The notes under the pieces: generated by a model
Databases searched by the model: none
The model's input: the letters and a program-made list of their open reading frames with translations, nothing else
What the model was told of the DNA's origin: nothing
Shown here: positions 16,099 through 23,735 of the stretch, piece by piece
How positions within the stretch are numbered: the stretch's first letter is position 1
Layout: each line of letters opens with the position of its first letter
Made by a program: the position numbers and the translations under genes
From: JBJXGV01 sp046160485
GTDB taxonomy: Bacteria > Orphanbacterota > Orphanbacteria > JBJXGV01
Reading direction: 5' to 3'
Length of the DNA stretch: 60,167 nt
NCBI GenBank assembly: GCA_046160485.1
Contig: JBJXGV010000017.1
Location: 1 to 60,167 of the forward strand

Positions 16099-17373
16099 AT
16101 GACGCAGCAGAACGTCTTCCTTTCACAAATGGCAAGCGGCCTAATCGGCTCGGAGATCCTCAAGGTCGCCGCTGAAATTCGCGCGAAGATCGCGCGCGGC
16201 GACCGCGTCATCAATCTCACCGTCGGCGACTTCCGGCCCGACTTGTTCCCGATCCCGAAGTCGCTGAAGGACGGCATCGTCGCGGCGCTCGAACGCGGCG
16301 AGACGAACTACCCGCCGTCGGACGGAATCCTCGATCTGCGAAAGGCCGTGACGGAGTTCTACGCGGAGCGCCTCGGCCTCGACTATCCGGTCGCGAGCGT
16401 CGTCATCGCGGGCGGCGTGCGGCCGGCGCTCTACGCGGTGTACCGCACGCTCCTCTCCCCCGGCGAAACGCTTCTCTACCCGGTGCCGTCGTGGAACAAC
16501 AATCATTACGCATGGCTTGTGGGGGCGAAGCGCGACGAGGTGATCGCGCGCGCCGAGTCGAACTTCCTGCCGACCGCGGAGGATCTGCGGCCGCGAATCG
16601 CGAGCGCGCGCGTTCTCTTGCTCAACTCGCCGCTCAATCCCGCGGGCACGGCGTACGAAGAGGCGGAACTCGAGCGAATCGTCGCGCTCATTCTCGACGA
16701 GAACGCGCGGCGCGAAGGGCGCGGCGAGGCGCCCGTTGTTCTGCTCTACGATCAGGTCTATTGGATGCTGACATTCGGAGGCGTTCGCCACGTAACGCCG
16801 GTCGCGATCGACGCGCGGATGCGCGAGTACACGCTCTTCGTCGACGGCATCTCGAAAGCGTTCTGCGCGACGGGCATTCGCGTCGGCTGGTGCGTCGGGC
16901 CGGAGCACACGATCGAGCCGATCAGCTCGCTCCTCGGGCACATCGGCGCGTGGGCACCGCGCGCCGAACAGGTCGCCACCGCCACGTTCTTGCGGGACGG
17001 CGCTACGATGGACGCGTTTCTCACGCCGATGAAGGCCGCGGTCGAAGAACGGCTGCAGGCGCTTCACGAAGGCTTCACGCGGATGCGCGCCGACGGCTAC
17101 CCCGTCGAATGCATCGCGCCGCAGGGAGCGATCTACCTCTCCGCGCGCGTGAACATCATCGGAAAGCGCGCCGGCGGGAAGCTGCTCTCGACGAACGAAG
17201 AGATTCGCGTCTTCTTGCTCGAGCGCGCGGCCGTGGCGGTCGTTCCGTTTCAGGCGTTCGGGCTGCGCGAGGAGTCGGGGTGGTTCCGATTGAGCGTCGG
17301 CGCGCTGCCGACGAGTGAAATCGCGGGGCTCTTCCCGGCGCTCCGCGCGGCGCTCGACGAGGTGAGCGCGTAA
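16099..17373 (+). CDS. Class I/II pyridoxal-phosphate aminotransferase
   Basis: 424 residues, ATG preceded by GGGAG at 5 nt. Fold type I PLP enzyme: the N-terminus has I-N-L-T-V-G-D-F-R-P-D-L-F-P, the substrate/cofactor region N-S-P-L-N-P-A-G-T, then Y-D-Q-V-Y, and the Schiff-base lysine K253 in S-K-A-F-C-A-T-G-I-R-V-G-W; the phosphate-binding arginine follows. A carboxylate-binding arginine is plausible in W-F-R-L-S-V-G. Closest to the aspartate/branched amino-acid aminotransferase subgroup (MalY/PatB and AspC relatives); the exact substrate cannot be fixed from sequence. Its TAA overlaps the apparent ACG start of the next gene, so the two seem translationally coupled. Confidence 0.9.
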   Translation: MTQQNVFLSQMASGLIGSEILKVAAEIRAKIARGDRVINLTVGDFRPDLFPIPKSLKDGIVAALERGETNYPPSDGILDLRKAVTEFYAERLGLDYPVASVVIAGGVRPALYAVYRTLLSPGETLLYPVPSWNNNHYAWLVGAKRDEVIARAESNFLPTAEDLRPRIASARVLLLNSPLNPAGTAYEEAELERIVALILDENARREGRGEAPVVLLYDQVYWMLTFGGVRHVTPVAIDARMREYTLFVDGISKAFCATGIRVGWCVGPEHTIEPISSLLGHIGAWAPRAEQVATATFLRDGATMDAFLTPMKAAVEERLQALHEGFTRMRADGYPVECIAPQGAIYLSARVNIIGKRAGGKLLSTNEEIRVFLLERAAVAVVPFQAFGLREESGWFRLSVGALPTSEIAGLFPALRAALDEVSA

Positions 17374-19577
17374 CGCGACGCGCGCGCTCCACGGGCCCGG
17401 CCTCGGCCGGAGATCGCACGTCCGGCACCCCCGGCGCGCCGCGTGATTCCGCCGCGGCCCACGGGCCCATCGGTTCCGCCACGTCCCACGCTCCCAGCGA
17501 CTCCGCCGCGCCGCCAGCCGCGCCACAAAACGCGGCCGTTCTCTTCGCCGCTGCGTGCGTTCTTCTCTCCGTAACGTATCCGCTCTACGAGGGCGATTTC
17601 TGGCAGCACCTCGTCGTCGGCCGCGAGATTTGGGCCTCGCGCTCGATTCCGATGACGCACCTCTGGAGTTGGCCCACGCATGGTGCGCCCGACATCGCGC
17701 CGTCGTGGCTGTTTCGCGTGGTGCTGTGGCCGTTCTACGCAACGCTCGGCGTTGGCGGGCTGTTCGCGTGGCGCTGGATTGCAACACTCGTGGCGTTCGG
17801 GATTCTCGCGCGCGCGGCGCGCACGATGGGCGCTCGCGGCGTTGCGCCGGCGGTGGCCTTCGTGCTCTGCGCGCTCGTCTACCGCGAGCGCGCGCAGGTG
17901 CGGCCCGAAACGCTCGCCGCCGTCTTCCTCGCGATCGAGATCGCGATCCTCGAAGCCCGCCGCCGCGGCGGGCGCGAACGCGCGATTCTTCTCGTGCCAC
18001 TCGGCTGTCTTTGGGCGAACACGCACATCTCGTTTCCGCTGTGCGGCGTGGTCGCGGCGATCTACGCGATCGGCGACGCGTTCGCGGCGCGACGCGGCTC
18101 CCGCGATTCGCTCGGGGCGCCGCGATCGACCGCAAAGCCCGCGGAGGCGACACTCCCGCGCGCTGCGGCGCGGAGTCCGAACGTGCGTCGCGCGCCGCTC
18201 GCCTTCATCGCCGCGGCCGCCTTCGCCGCCGCGTTCGCAAATCCGTACGGCTGGCGCCTCGTATGGCAACCGTTCGAGTTCTGGCTGCACCAGAGGCATG
18301 AGCTGATCTTTCAAACGATCGGCGAACTCGGACCCGTTCGCTGGAGCGAGAACGTTTGGAGTTGCCTGCCGATTCTCGTGCTCGCGTGGCCGCTTCTGAT
18401 TGCGGAGCGCGCGATGCGCCGGCGTGCCGACGCCGTCGAGATCGCGCTCCTCGTGATCTTCCTTCCTCTCGCGCTTTCGACGCAGCGATTCCTCGGATTC
18501 TTCGTGCTCGTCGCCGCGCCGTTTCTTGCGCGCGATGTCGCTCTGTTCGCCGCGGCGCGCGCGCCGCACTTTCTCGCGCAACGCGCGTGGCTGCGCACCG
18601 GCCTCGCGGCACTCGCATGCGCCGCGCTCTTCGCGCCATCGATCCCGATTCGCGAGTTCCGCCCCGGGCTCGGCGTCGATTGGCGCAACTTTCCCGTCGC
18701 CGCGTGCGACTTCGTGGAAACGCACGACGTGCGCGGCAAGTGTCTCTCGCCCTTCTATCTCGGCGGCTACGCGTTGTGGCGCTTCTGGCCCGCGCAGGAT
18801 CGCCTGCCGTTCATGGACATTCATCAATCCGGCACGCCGCGCGACCGCGACCTGATCGTGCGCGCGAGCACGAGCTCCGACGCGTGGCGCGAACTCGATC
18901 GCGCGCACCGCTTCGACTACGCGATCCTCAACCGGCTCTACGTCCCGCCCGGGGATCGGCTCCTCGATTTCGTCGATGCCGACTCGTCGTGGGCGCTCGT
19001 CTTCGCAGACGATGTCGCGGCTGTGTACGTGCGGCGCGATGGCGCGTGCGCGGCGCTCGCGCGCGATGCGTACCGCGTGGCGGGCGGCGGGGCCGCGCGT
19101 GTCGGCGCGGTCGCGCCTCGCCTCGCCGGCGACGCGTCCCTGCGCGCGCAACTCCGCGCCGAACTCGATCGCCAAGCCGCCGCGTCGCCGCAAAACTCCG
19201 AGGCGCGAAGCCTCCTCGCAACCATCGCGATCATCGAAGGGCGGCTCGACGACGCGGAGCCGCACCTACGCGAAGCGCTGCGCATCGAGCCGTTCACGCC
19301 GCGCGCGCACGAGCGGCTCGGCATGATCGCGATGGCGCGCAACCAGCCGCGCGATGCGCTGCGCGAGTTGCTCGTCGAGTACCGCCGCGGCGCGCGCCCG
19401 CCGGGAATCGACCTGCGCCTCGCGCAGGCATACGCTACGCTCGGCGACACGAAGAAGGCGCGCGAGCACTACGAACGTGAGTTGGCGGCACGTCCCAACA
19501 ATCGCGAGGCCGCCGACTCGCTGCGTGCACTCGACGCACGCGCCGGCACTCAGGACGCCGCGCGGCCGGTCCGATAA
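17373..19577 (+). CDS. Polytopic membrane protein with C-terminal TPRs, apparent ACG start
   Basis: 734 residues if translation begins at ACG 17373, which shares its A with the TAA of the aminotransferase (TAACG) and lies 7 nt after a strong GAGGTGA. No ATG, GTG or TTG occurs in frame between the upstream stop at 17316 and ATG 17652, yet the first membrane helix (A-A-V-L-F-A-A-A-C-V-L-L-S-V) and the D-F-W-Q-H-L-V-V-G-R motif are encoded there. Roughly ten membrane helices follow, then a periplasmic region and TPRs at about residues 600-720 (A-E-P-H-L-R-E-A-L-R-I-E-P). The architecture recalls GT-C-like membrane proteins; activity is unproven. ATG 17652 would give a truncated 641-residue form. 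Confidence 0.8.
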   Translation, partial: TRRARSTGPASAGDRTSGTPGAPRDSAAAHGPIGSATSHAPSDSAAPPAAPQNAAVLFAAACVLLSVTYPLYEGDFWQHLVVGREIWASRSIPMTHLWSWPTHGAPDIAPSWLFRVVLWPFYATLGVGGLFAWRWIATLVAFGILARAARTMGARGVAPAVAFVLCALVYRERAQVRPETLAAVFLAIEIAILEARRRGGRERAILLVPLGCLWANTHISFPLCGVVAAIYAIGDAFAARRGSRDSLGAPRSTAKPAEATLPRAAARSPNVRRAPLAFIAAAAFAAAFANPYGWRLVWQPFEFWLHQRHELIFQTIGELGPVRWSENVWSCLPILVLAWPLLIAERAMRRRADAVEIALLVIFLPLALSTQRFLGFFVLVAAPFLARDVALFAAARAPHFLAQRAWLRTGLAALACAALFAPSIPIREFRPGLGVDWRNFPVAACDFVETHDVRGKCLSPFYLGGYALWRFWPAQDRLPFMDIHQSGTPRDRDLIVRASTSSDAWRELDRAHRFDYAILNRLYVPPGDRLLDFVDADSSWALVFADDVAAVYVRRDGACAALARDAYRVAGGGAARVGAVAPRLAGDASLRAQLRAELDRQAAASPQNSEARSLLATIAIIEGRLDDAEPHLREALRIEPFTPRAHERLGMIAMARNQPRDALRELLVEYRRGARPPGIDLRLAQAYATLGDTKKAREHYERELAARPNNREAADSLRALDARAGTQDAARPVR

Positions 19578-19652
19578 GTGGTCGAGGCCCAGCCTCGACA
19601 CGAGACCAATCCGCGCGCGCACGCAAAGCGAACGCCCCGAAAGGAAGGAACG

Positions 19653-20672
19653 ATGCGAACAAGGTCACGACTCTTCACGTTCATCGCCGCCGCGCTCGCG
19701 CTCGGCGCCACTCTCGCCCAGCGCGCGCCAGCGCGCGCATCCGAGAACGGCCTGCCCGACGCGGAGGAACGCGCGCTCACCGCGGTGCCGGGCTCGCAGA
19801 CTCTCCGAACGCGCTTCGCAAGCGACGGCTCGTTCTGCGTGCGCGTCGCGGTTGCGGGCGTCACGACGCGCAACGCGCCCTCCGCCGGCCACTCGACCAC
19901 CGGCGGCGTGATCCAACTCCCCGCCGGCGTGACCGCGGGCAGCATCGTCTGGGCCGGCCTCTACTGGGTCATCCTCGCCGACGAAACGCCGATCAACAGC
20001 GTGACGCTGAACTCCGAGCTCATCACGCCGATCGCGCTGCCGGTCACCGCGTCGCCGTGCTGGCCCGAGACCTTCGCGTTCGCGTACTTCGCCGACGTTA
20101 CCGCGTATGTCACGGCCGGCGTGAACATCGTCGCCGGCCTCGACGATTCGGGCGATCTCGGCGTGGCGCCCGAGTCGGAGGGCGCGTCGCTTGTCGTCGT
20201 CTACGCGAGCGAGGACACGCGCGCGCGCGAAATCATCGTCATCGACGGCAACGACGTCGTTCGCGCGTGCGGCGACCAGTACGACAACGCGCTCCCCGTC
20301 ATCAACGGCCCCGGCGTCCCCGCGAATCTCTACTTCATCGGAGGCGATGGCCAGAGCGGCCCCGCGTATCCCGCCGCCGACGACAATCAGCTTTGGAACG
20401 GCGCGGCGCTCGGCGACGGCGACGACTTCGACGCGAGCGATCCCGCGACACCCGGCGCTGCGGAGAACATCGGCTGGGACAGCGACGCGCAGCCGGCGGG
20501 ATGGGCGGTCGTGACGGGCGCCACGAACACCGCGTCGGTCAACACGCTCTGCACCGGCGACGGCGATTGCGTGAACTGGATCGCGACCGTGCTGGAAGTC
20601 GGTATCGCGAACTGCGGCTCGACGCCGGCGGAGAATCGTTCGTGGGGAGGCGTGAAGCGGCTGTTCAAGTAA
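19653..20672 (+). CDS. Secreted DUF3344-like beta protein
   Basis: 339 residues from ATG 19653, preceded by AAGGAAGGAA at 2-6 nt. A signal peptide runs to A-R-A-S. The body is an all-beta extracellular domain with G-S-I-V-W-A-G-L-Y-W-V-I-L, V-T-L-N-S-E-L-I and D-V-T-A-Y-V-T-A-G, which resembles DUF3344-type surface proteins (weak recognition). Cysteines C-V-R, S-P-C-W, R-A-C-G, L-C-T-G-D-G-D-C and A-N-C-G may form disulphides. The end, W-G-G-V-K-R-L-F-K, is a short basic-hydrophobic tail that might be a sorting element. It lies 75 bp after the membrane protein and is convergent with arginase. Confidence 0.75.
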   Translation: MRTRSRLFTFIAAALALGATLAQRAPARASENGLPDAEERALTAVPGSQTLRTRFASDGSFCVRVAVAGVTTRNAPSAGHSTTGGVIQLPAGVTAGSIVWAGLYWVILADETPINSVTLNSELITPIALPVTASPCWPETFAFAYFADVTAYVTAGVNIVAGLDDSGDLGVAPESEGASLVVVYASEDTRAREIIVIDGNDVVRACGDQYDNALPVINGPGVPANLYFIGGDGQSGPAYPAADDNQLWNGAALGDGDDFDASDPATPGAAENIGWDSDAQPAGWAVVTGATNTASVNTLCTGDGDCVNWIATVLEVGIANCGSTPAENRSWGGVKRLFK

Positions 20673-20696
20673 GAGTGGCGCGGCGCGACTTTCGCG

Positions 20697-21593
20697 CTAG
20701 AGGATGCGCTGCCCCAGCGCGCTCGCGATCAATCCCACCGCGAGTTCGCTCGTGCGATTGCGATCGTCGAGCGTCGGGTTGATCTCGACGACCTCCATTG
20801 ACGTAATGGCGCCGCTGTCCGCGAGAATCTCGAGCGCGAGGTGCGCCTCGCGGTAGGTGACCCCGCCCGGCGCCGGCGTGCCCACGCCCGGCGCCTCGAA
20901 TGGGTCGATCACGTCGACGTCGACCGACAGATGCACGCGATCGACGCCGCGCGACGCGATCGAAAGCGCCCGCTCCATCACCGCGCGCATACCCATCTCG
21001 TCGATGTGCCGCATCGTGAAGACCGTCACGTTCGAGGCGGCCAGGTTCGCGCGCTCGCCCGGGTCGAGGTCGCGCACGCCGACGAGCACCGTGTTCTCCT
21101 CGAGCGCCTTCGGCCCGCGCGTGCCGATCGACGTGAGCCGCTCGTCGCCGCGCCCCACGTTCACCGCGAGCGCCATGCCGTGGATGTTGCCGCTCGGCGT
21201 CGTGTCGGCCGTGTTGAAGTCGCCGTGCGCATCGAACCAGATCAGCCCAGGCCGCGAGCCCGCGATCGCAAGCCCCGCCAACGTGCCGATCGAGACGCTG
21301 TGATCGCCGCCGAGCACGAGCGGAAACCCGCCGCGCTCGACCACCTCGCCGACCGCGCCGCCGAGCCGCCGGCACCCTTCCGCGACCGCCGGCAGGAATC
21401 GCAGCCGCGGTTCCGCGACCTCCTGCGTCGTCATGATGTCGCACGACACGTCGCCCAAGTCGGCGACCGCCATGCCGATCCGCTCGAGCCGCTCGTTGAG
21501 CCCAGCGACGCGCAGCGCCGACGGCCCCATATCGACGCCACGGTGCGTCTGCCCGAAATCCATCGGCATGCCTATGACGCAAATCGGTTTCAT
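20697..21593 (-). CDS. rocF: Arginase
   Basis: 298 residues from ATG 21593 (M-K-P-I-C-V-I-G), GGGAGG 10-11 nt upstream; an upstream in-frame start adds an unconserved extension. Hydrolyses L-arginine to ornithine and urea with a binuclear manganese site. All ligand motifs are present: G-G-D-H-S near residue 96, D-A-H-G-D-F-N near 120, S-V-D-V-D-V-I-D-P near 224, plus M-E-V-V-E-I-N-P near 270. Length is normal for arginase; T-H-R-G-V-D-M-G-P-S-A-L-R near residue 17 fits arginase better than agmatinase. A near-copy of its first 18 codons lies 1.87 kb upstream on the same strand. Confidence 0.92.
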   Translation of the reverse strand: MKPICVIGMPMDFGQTHRGVDMGPSALRVAGLNERLERIGMAVADLGDVSCDIMTTQEVAEPRLRFLPAVAEGCRRLGGAVGEVVERGGFPLVLGGDHSVSIGTLAGLAIAGSRPGLIWFDAHGDFNTADTTPSGNIHGMALAVNVGRGDERLTSIGTRGPKALEENTVLVGVRDLDPGERANLAASNVTVFTMRHIDEMGMRAVMERALSIASRGVDRVHLSVDVDVIDPFEAPGVGTPAPGGVTYREAHLALEILADSGAITSMEVVEINPTLDDRNRTSELAVGLIASALGQRIL

Positions 21594-21731
21594 GGTCGAG
21601 CTGCCTCCCTGCGAATGGGGCGATGCGTCCATCCAATCGCCGCCGCCGTCGCGTCGAAGCTCCGCGGGCGCATCGGCAACGCGATTAGAGCAGAGCGCCG
21701 CGTTGGCTTCAATCGACCGTTCGCAATTCCG

Positions 21732-23270
21732 TCAGTTCGTTCGCGGGTCGCGCAACGCGCGCGAACCTGCTCGGTCGCGAACACGCAGGTCGCATTGGAA
21801 CTCCGAGTAACTCTTCACGATTCTCGTTCCGGCGAGCAAGCCGTTGACATCGTCGAGCCTCATTCGTGAATTCGTGACGTGGTAGGTCCAGATCGGCGCC
21901 TCCGCCTGCTGGAACGGCGCCACGATGAGTTCCTCGAACGCGAGGCGGCGCTTGTAGTAGAGCCAACACGATTCTTGGTACCACGGAAAGCCGGCCGATC
22001 TCTTCCCGTCGCCAAGTCGCGGAGTGTCGCGCACGGTTTCGATCGCGTCTCGCACGACGGCGTTGTCGGGCCAGTCCCGATGCGCGGCGAACGAGACCCC
22101 GTCGAGGGCCACGGTCTGGAACGCGGCGCCGGCGACGAGAACGAACGCCGATGCGATCCGCCGCGCGCGCGCGCCGCAGTCGGTGAGCGCCCCGTCGATG
22201 GCGACGATCGCCGCGATGCAGAGGAGCGGCAGGACGATGAGCCATGTGCGCCCTTCCGGAAGGCGCAGTCCCAGCGCGAAGTGGGCGCAGAGGTGAATCG
22301 CCATCGCGACGAGCAACGCGTTGGATACGACGGCGGCGCGCGCACGCGGTTTTCGTCGAAGCCAGGGAGCCAGCGCCGTCACCGCGATCACGAGAGCGAG
22401 CACCCAGACCCACCACGGGTGCGCGACCGCTTGATGAATCCCGTCCGGAAGAAGGCCTCGATGCCACGACTCGACGGGCCACGCGATCACAGGCGTTCCG
22501 AATCCGTCCACGCGCGCCTCGGTCACGTAGGCGAGAAGCCGATGCAGCGAGCCCAAGCTCGCTCGCACCGAGTCGGCGCCGAACCAGAGTTTCTCCTCCA
22601 TGGAGCCCTGCGCGACGAGGCGGCGGTAGAAGAGGATCACGACCAACGCGGCCGGAGCGCCGAGAAGCGCCGTCGATCGCACCGCAACACGCCACCCGAA
22701 CTTCGAGAAGAAGATGGCGAGCGCGATACACATCGCGACGCAGGCGGTCGCCGCGACGGGAACGACCGCCATCGCAAGTCCCATCGAGAGCGACGCGAGC
22801 ACGAGTGCGATGCCGAGAGCGCGATCGACCGTCGCGACGGGCCCCTGCCGCCGCGAAAGCTCTCGCAGCGGCAACACGAGGGCGAGCAGGGTGAAACCGG
22901 CGGCCAACGAGTAACCTCGCGAACACGCCGCGAAGTCGATCGCGTACGGGTGCAGGCTCACACCCGCGCAGAGCAGGAACCGGAGCGGCGCGCTCGAGAT
23001 GAAGAGTCGCGCGAGGACGATCACACACGCGAGGACGAGCGCGAATCCGGCGAGCGCCGGCAGACGCAGAACCAGCTCGCTCTCCCCCGCCGCGCTCGTC
23101 GACAGCCAAACCAAGAGCGTGTGCAGCACGTGATTGTTCACGTGGCTGTAGTCACTGAGGATGAAACTCGGACCGTGGAGCACCCACCCGTTGAAGCTCC
23201 ACGCCTCGTCCGTCGTGATCGGCGCAATCGACGCCTTCGCGACCGCGAGAACAGCGCCGCAGATCAGCAC
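21732..23270 (-). CDS. Polytopic membrane protein, GT-C/PMT-like (ArnT/DUF2029 type)
   Basis: 512 residues from GTG 23270, which has only a weak ribosome site. Residues 1-20 hold a first helix, then the T-T-D-E-A-W-S-F-N-G-W motif matching the acidic first periplasmic loop of GT-C glycosyltransferases of the PMT/ArnT kind. The next loop has N-N-H-V-L-H-T-L-L-V-W. About ten hydrophobic helices follow to residue 385, then a soluble C-terminal domain of about 120 residues (W-Y-Q-E-S-C-W-L-Y-Y). It probably transfers a sugar from a polyprenyl carrier; donor and acceptor are unknown. Arginase lies downstream, a decayed arginase start upstream. Confidence 0.75.
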   Translation of the reverse strand: MLICGAVLAVAKASIAPITTDEAWSFNGWVLHGPSFILSDYSHVNNHVLHTLLVWLSTSAAGESELVLRLPALAGFALVLACVIVLARLFISSAPLRFLLCAGVSLHPYAIDFAACSRGYSLAAGFTLLALVLPLRELSRRQGPVATVDRALGIALVLASLSMGLAMAVVPVAATACVAMCIALAIFFSKFGWRVAVRSTALLGAPAALVVILFYRRLVAQGSMEEKLWFGADSVRASLGSLHRLLAYVTEARVDGFGTPVIAWPVESWHRGLLPDGIHQAVAHPWWVWVLALVIAVTALAPWLRRKPRARAAVVSNALLVAMAIHLCAHFALGLRLPEGRTWLIVLPLLCIAAIVAIDGALTDCGARARRIASAFVLVAGAAFQTVALDGVSFAAHRDWPDNAVVRDAIETVRDTPRLGDGKRSAGFPWYQESCWLYYKRRLAFEELIVAPFQQAEAPIWTYHVTNSRMRLDDVNGLLAGTRIVKSYSEFQCDLRVRDRAGSRALRDPRTN

Positions 23271-23319
23271 TCCCGCGCACGCGAGGTCGGATCGTCTCAG
23301 CGCCGGTCCCTCCGAACGG

Positions 23320-23466
23320 TCAGGAGCGCCTCAGCGGCCGCGATGCGCAGGCAAGTTCTCCGCGGTGAGTCGATGAGTCCGCGTAGCGGACACTCACCGT
23401 GTTCTCAACGTCGCGGTGCGTCTGCCCAAAATCCATCGGCATGCCGGTTACGCAGATTGGTTTCAT
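23320..23466 (-). pseudogene. Decayed arginase gene fragment (N-terminal codons only)
   Basis: From ATG 23466 the frame reads M-K-P-I-C-V-T-G-M-P-M-D-F-G-Q-T-H-R-D-V-E, the arginase N-terminus with one change among the first 18 residues. Positions 23414-23466 match 21541-21593 at 47 of 53 bases, and nearly all differences are at third codon positions. After about codon 21 the homology stops, the frame runs on for 27 unrelated codons and ends at 23320. The silent pattern means the copy diverged as a functional gene before being truncated, probably a second arginase/agmatinase paralogue. Confidence 0.75.
23363..23399. repeat. Compound inverted repeat at the arginase-fragment breakpoint
   Basis: Outer arms CGGTGAGT (23363-23370) and ACTCACCG (23392-23399) are perfect complements. 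Inside them GTCCGC (23377-23382) and GCGGAC (23386-23391) pair around a GTA loop, with a six-base bulge CGATGA. The result is a stable hairpin with a side bulge lying within a few bases of where arginase homology ends. It may be a REP-like or mobile-element remnant, or a terminator without a T-run. Confidence 0.55.
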
Positions 23467-23598
23467 GCGATGAGCGATTCCGGTTGGGGCGTGCTGCGAC
23501 TCTTGCGCGAAACGACGACCGTGTGACGATGTTGGCTCACGTGGTTCTCCTAGGCGAGTGGCGGCGAAGGCGCCGAGTATAGCCGCATGCGAGTCGGC

Positions 23599-23628
23599 TT
23601 GACAGCATCACGAGCCGTGATCGACTAT
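23599..23628 (+). promoter_or_regulatory. Candidate sigma-70 promoter for the HAF-repeat gene
   Basis: A perfect -35 hexamer TTGACA at 23599-23604 is followed after 18 nt by GACTAT at 23623-23628, a modest -10 match. It lies about 108 bp upstream of the ATG at 23736. Perfect TTGACA is rare in this GC-rich window, but the -10 is weak, so this is tentative. Confidence 0.3.
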
Positions 23629-23735
23629 CGCGCCGCGTTCGAGCGCATCATGCGGCGTCCGCGCGATCACTGATTCCGCGGCGTCCGAGCCGCAGGAGTC
23701 TGATTCTCCACGAGTACCCAGCAGAGGAGCACACG

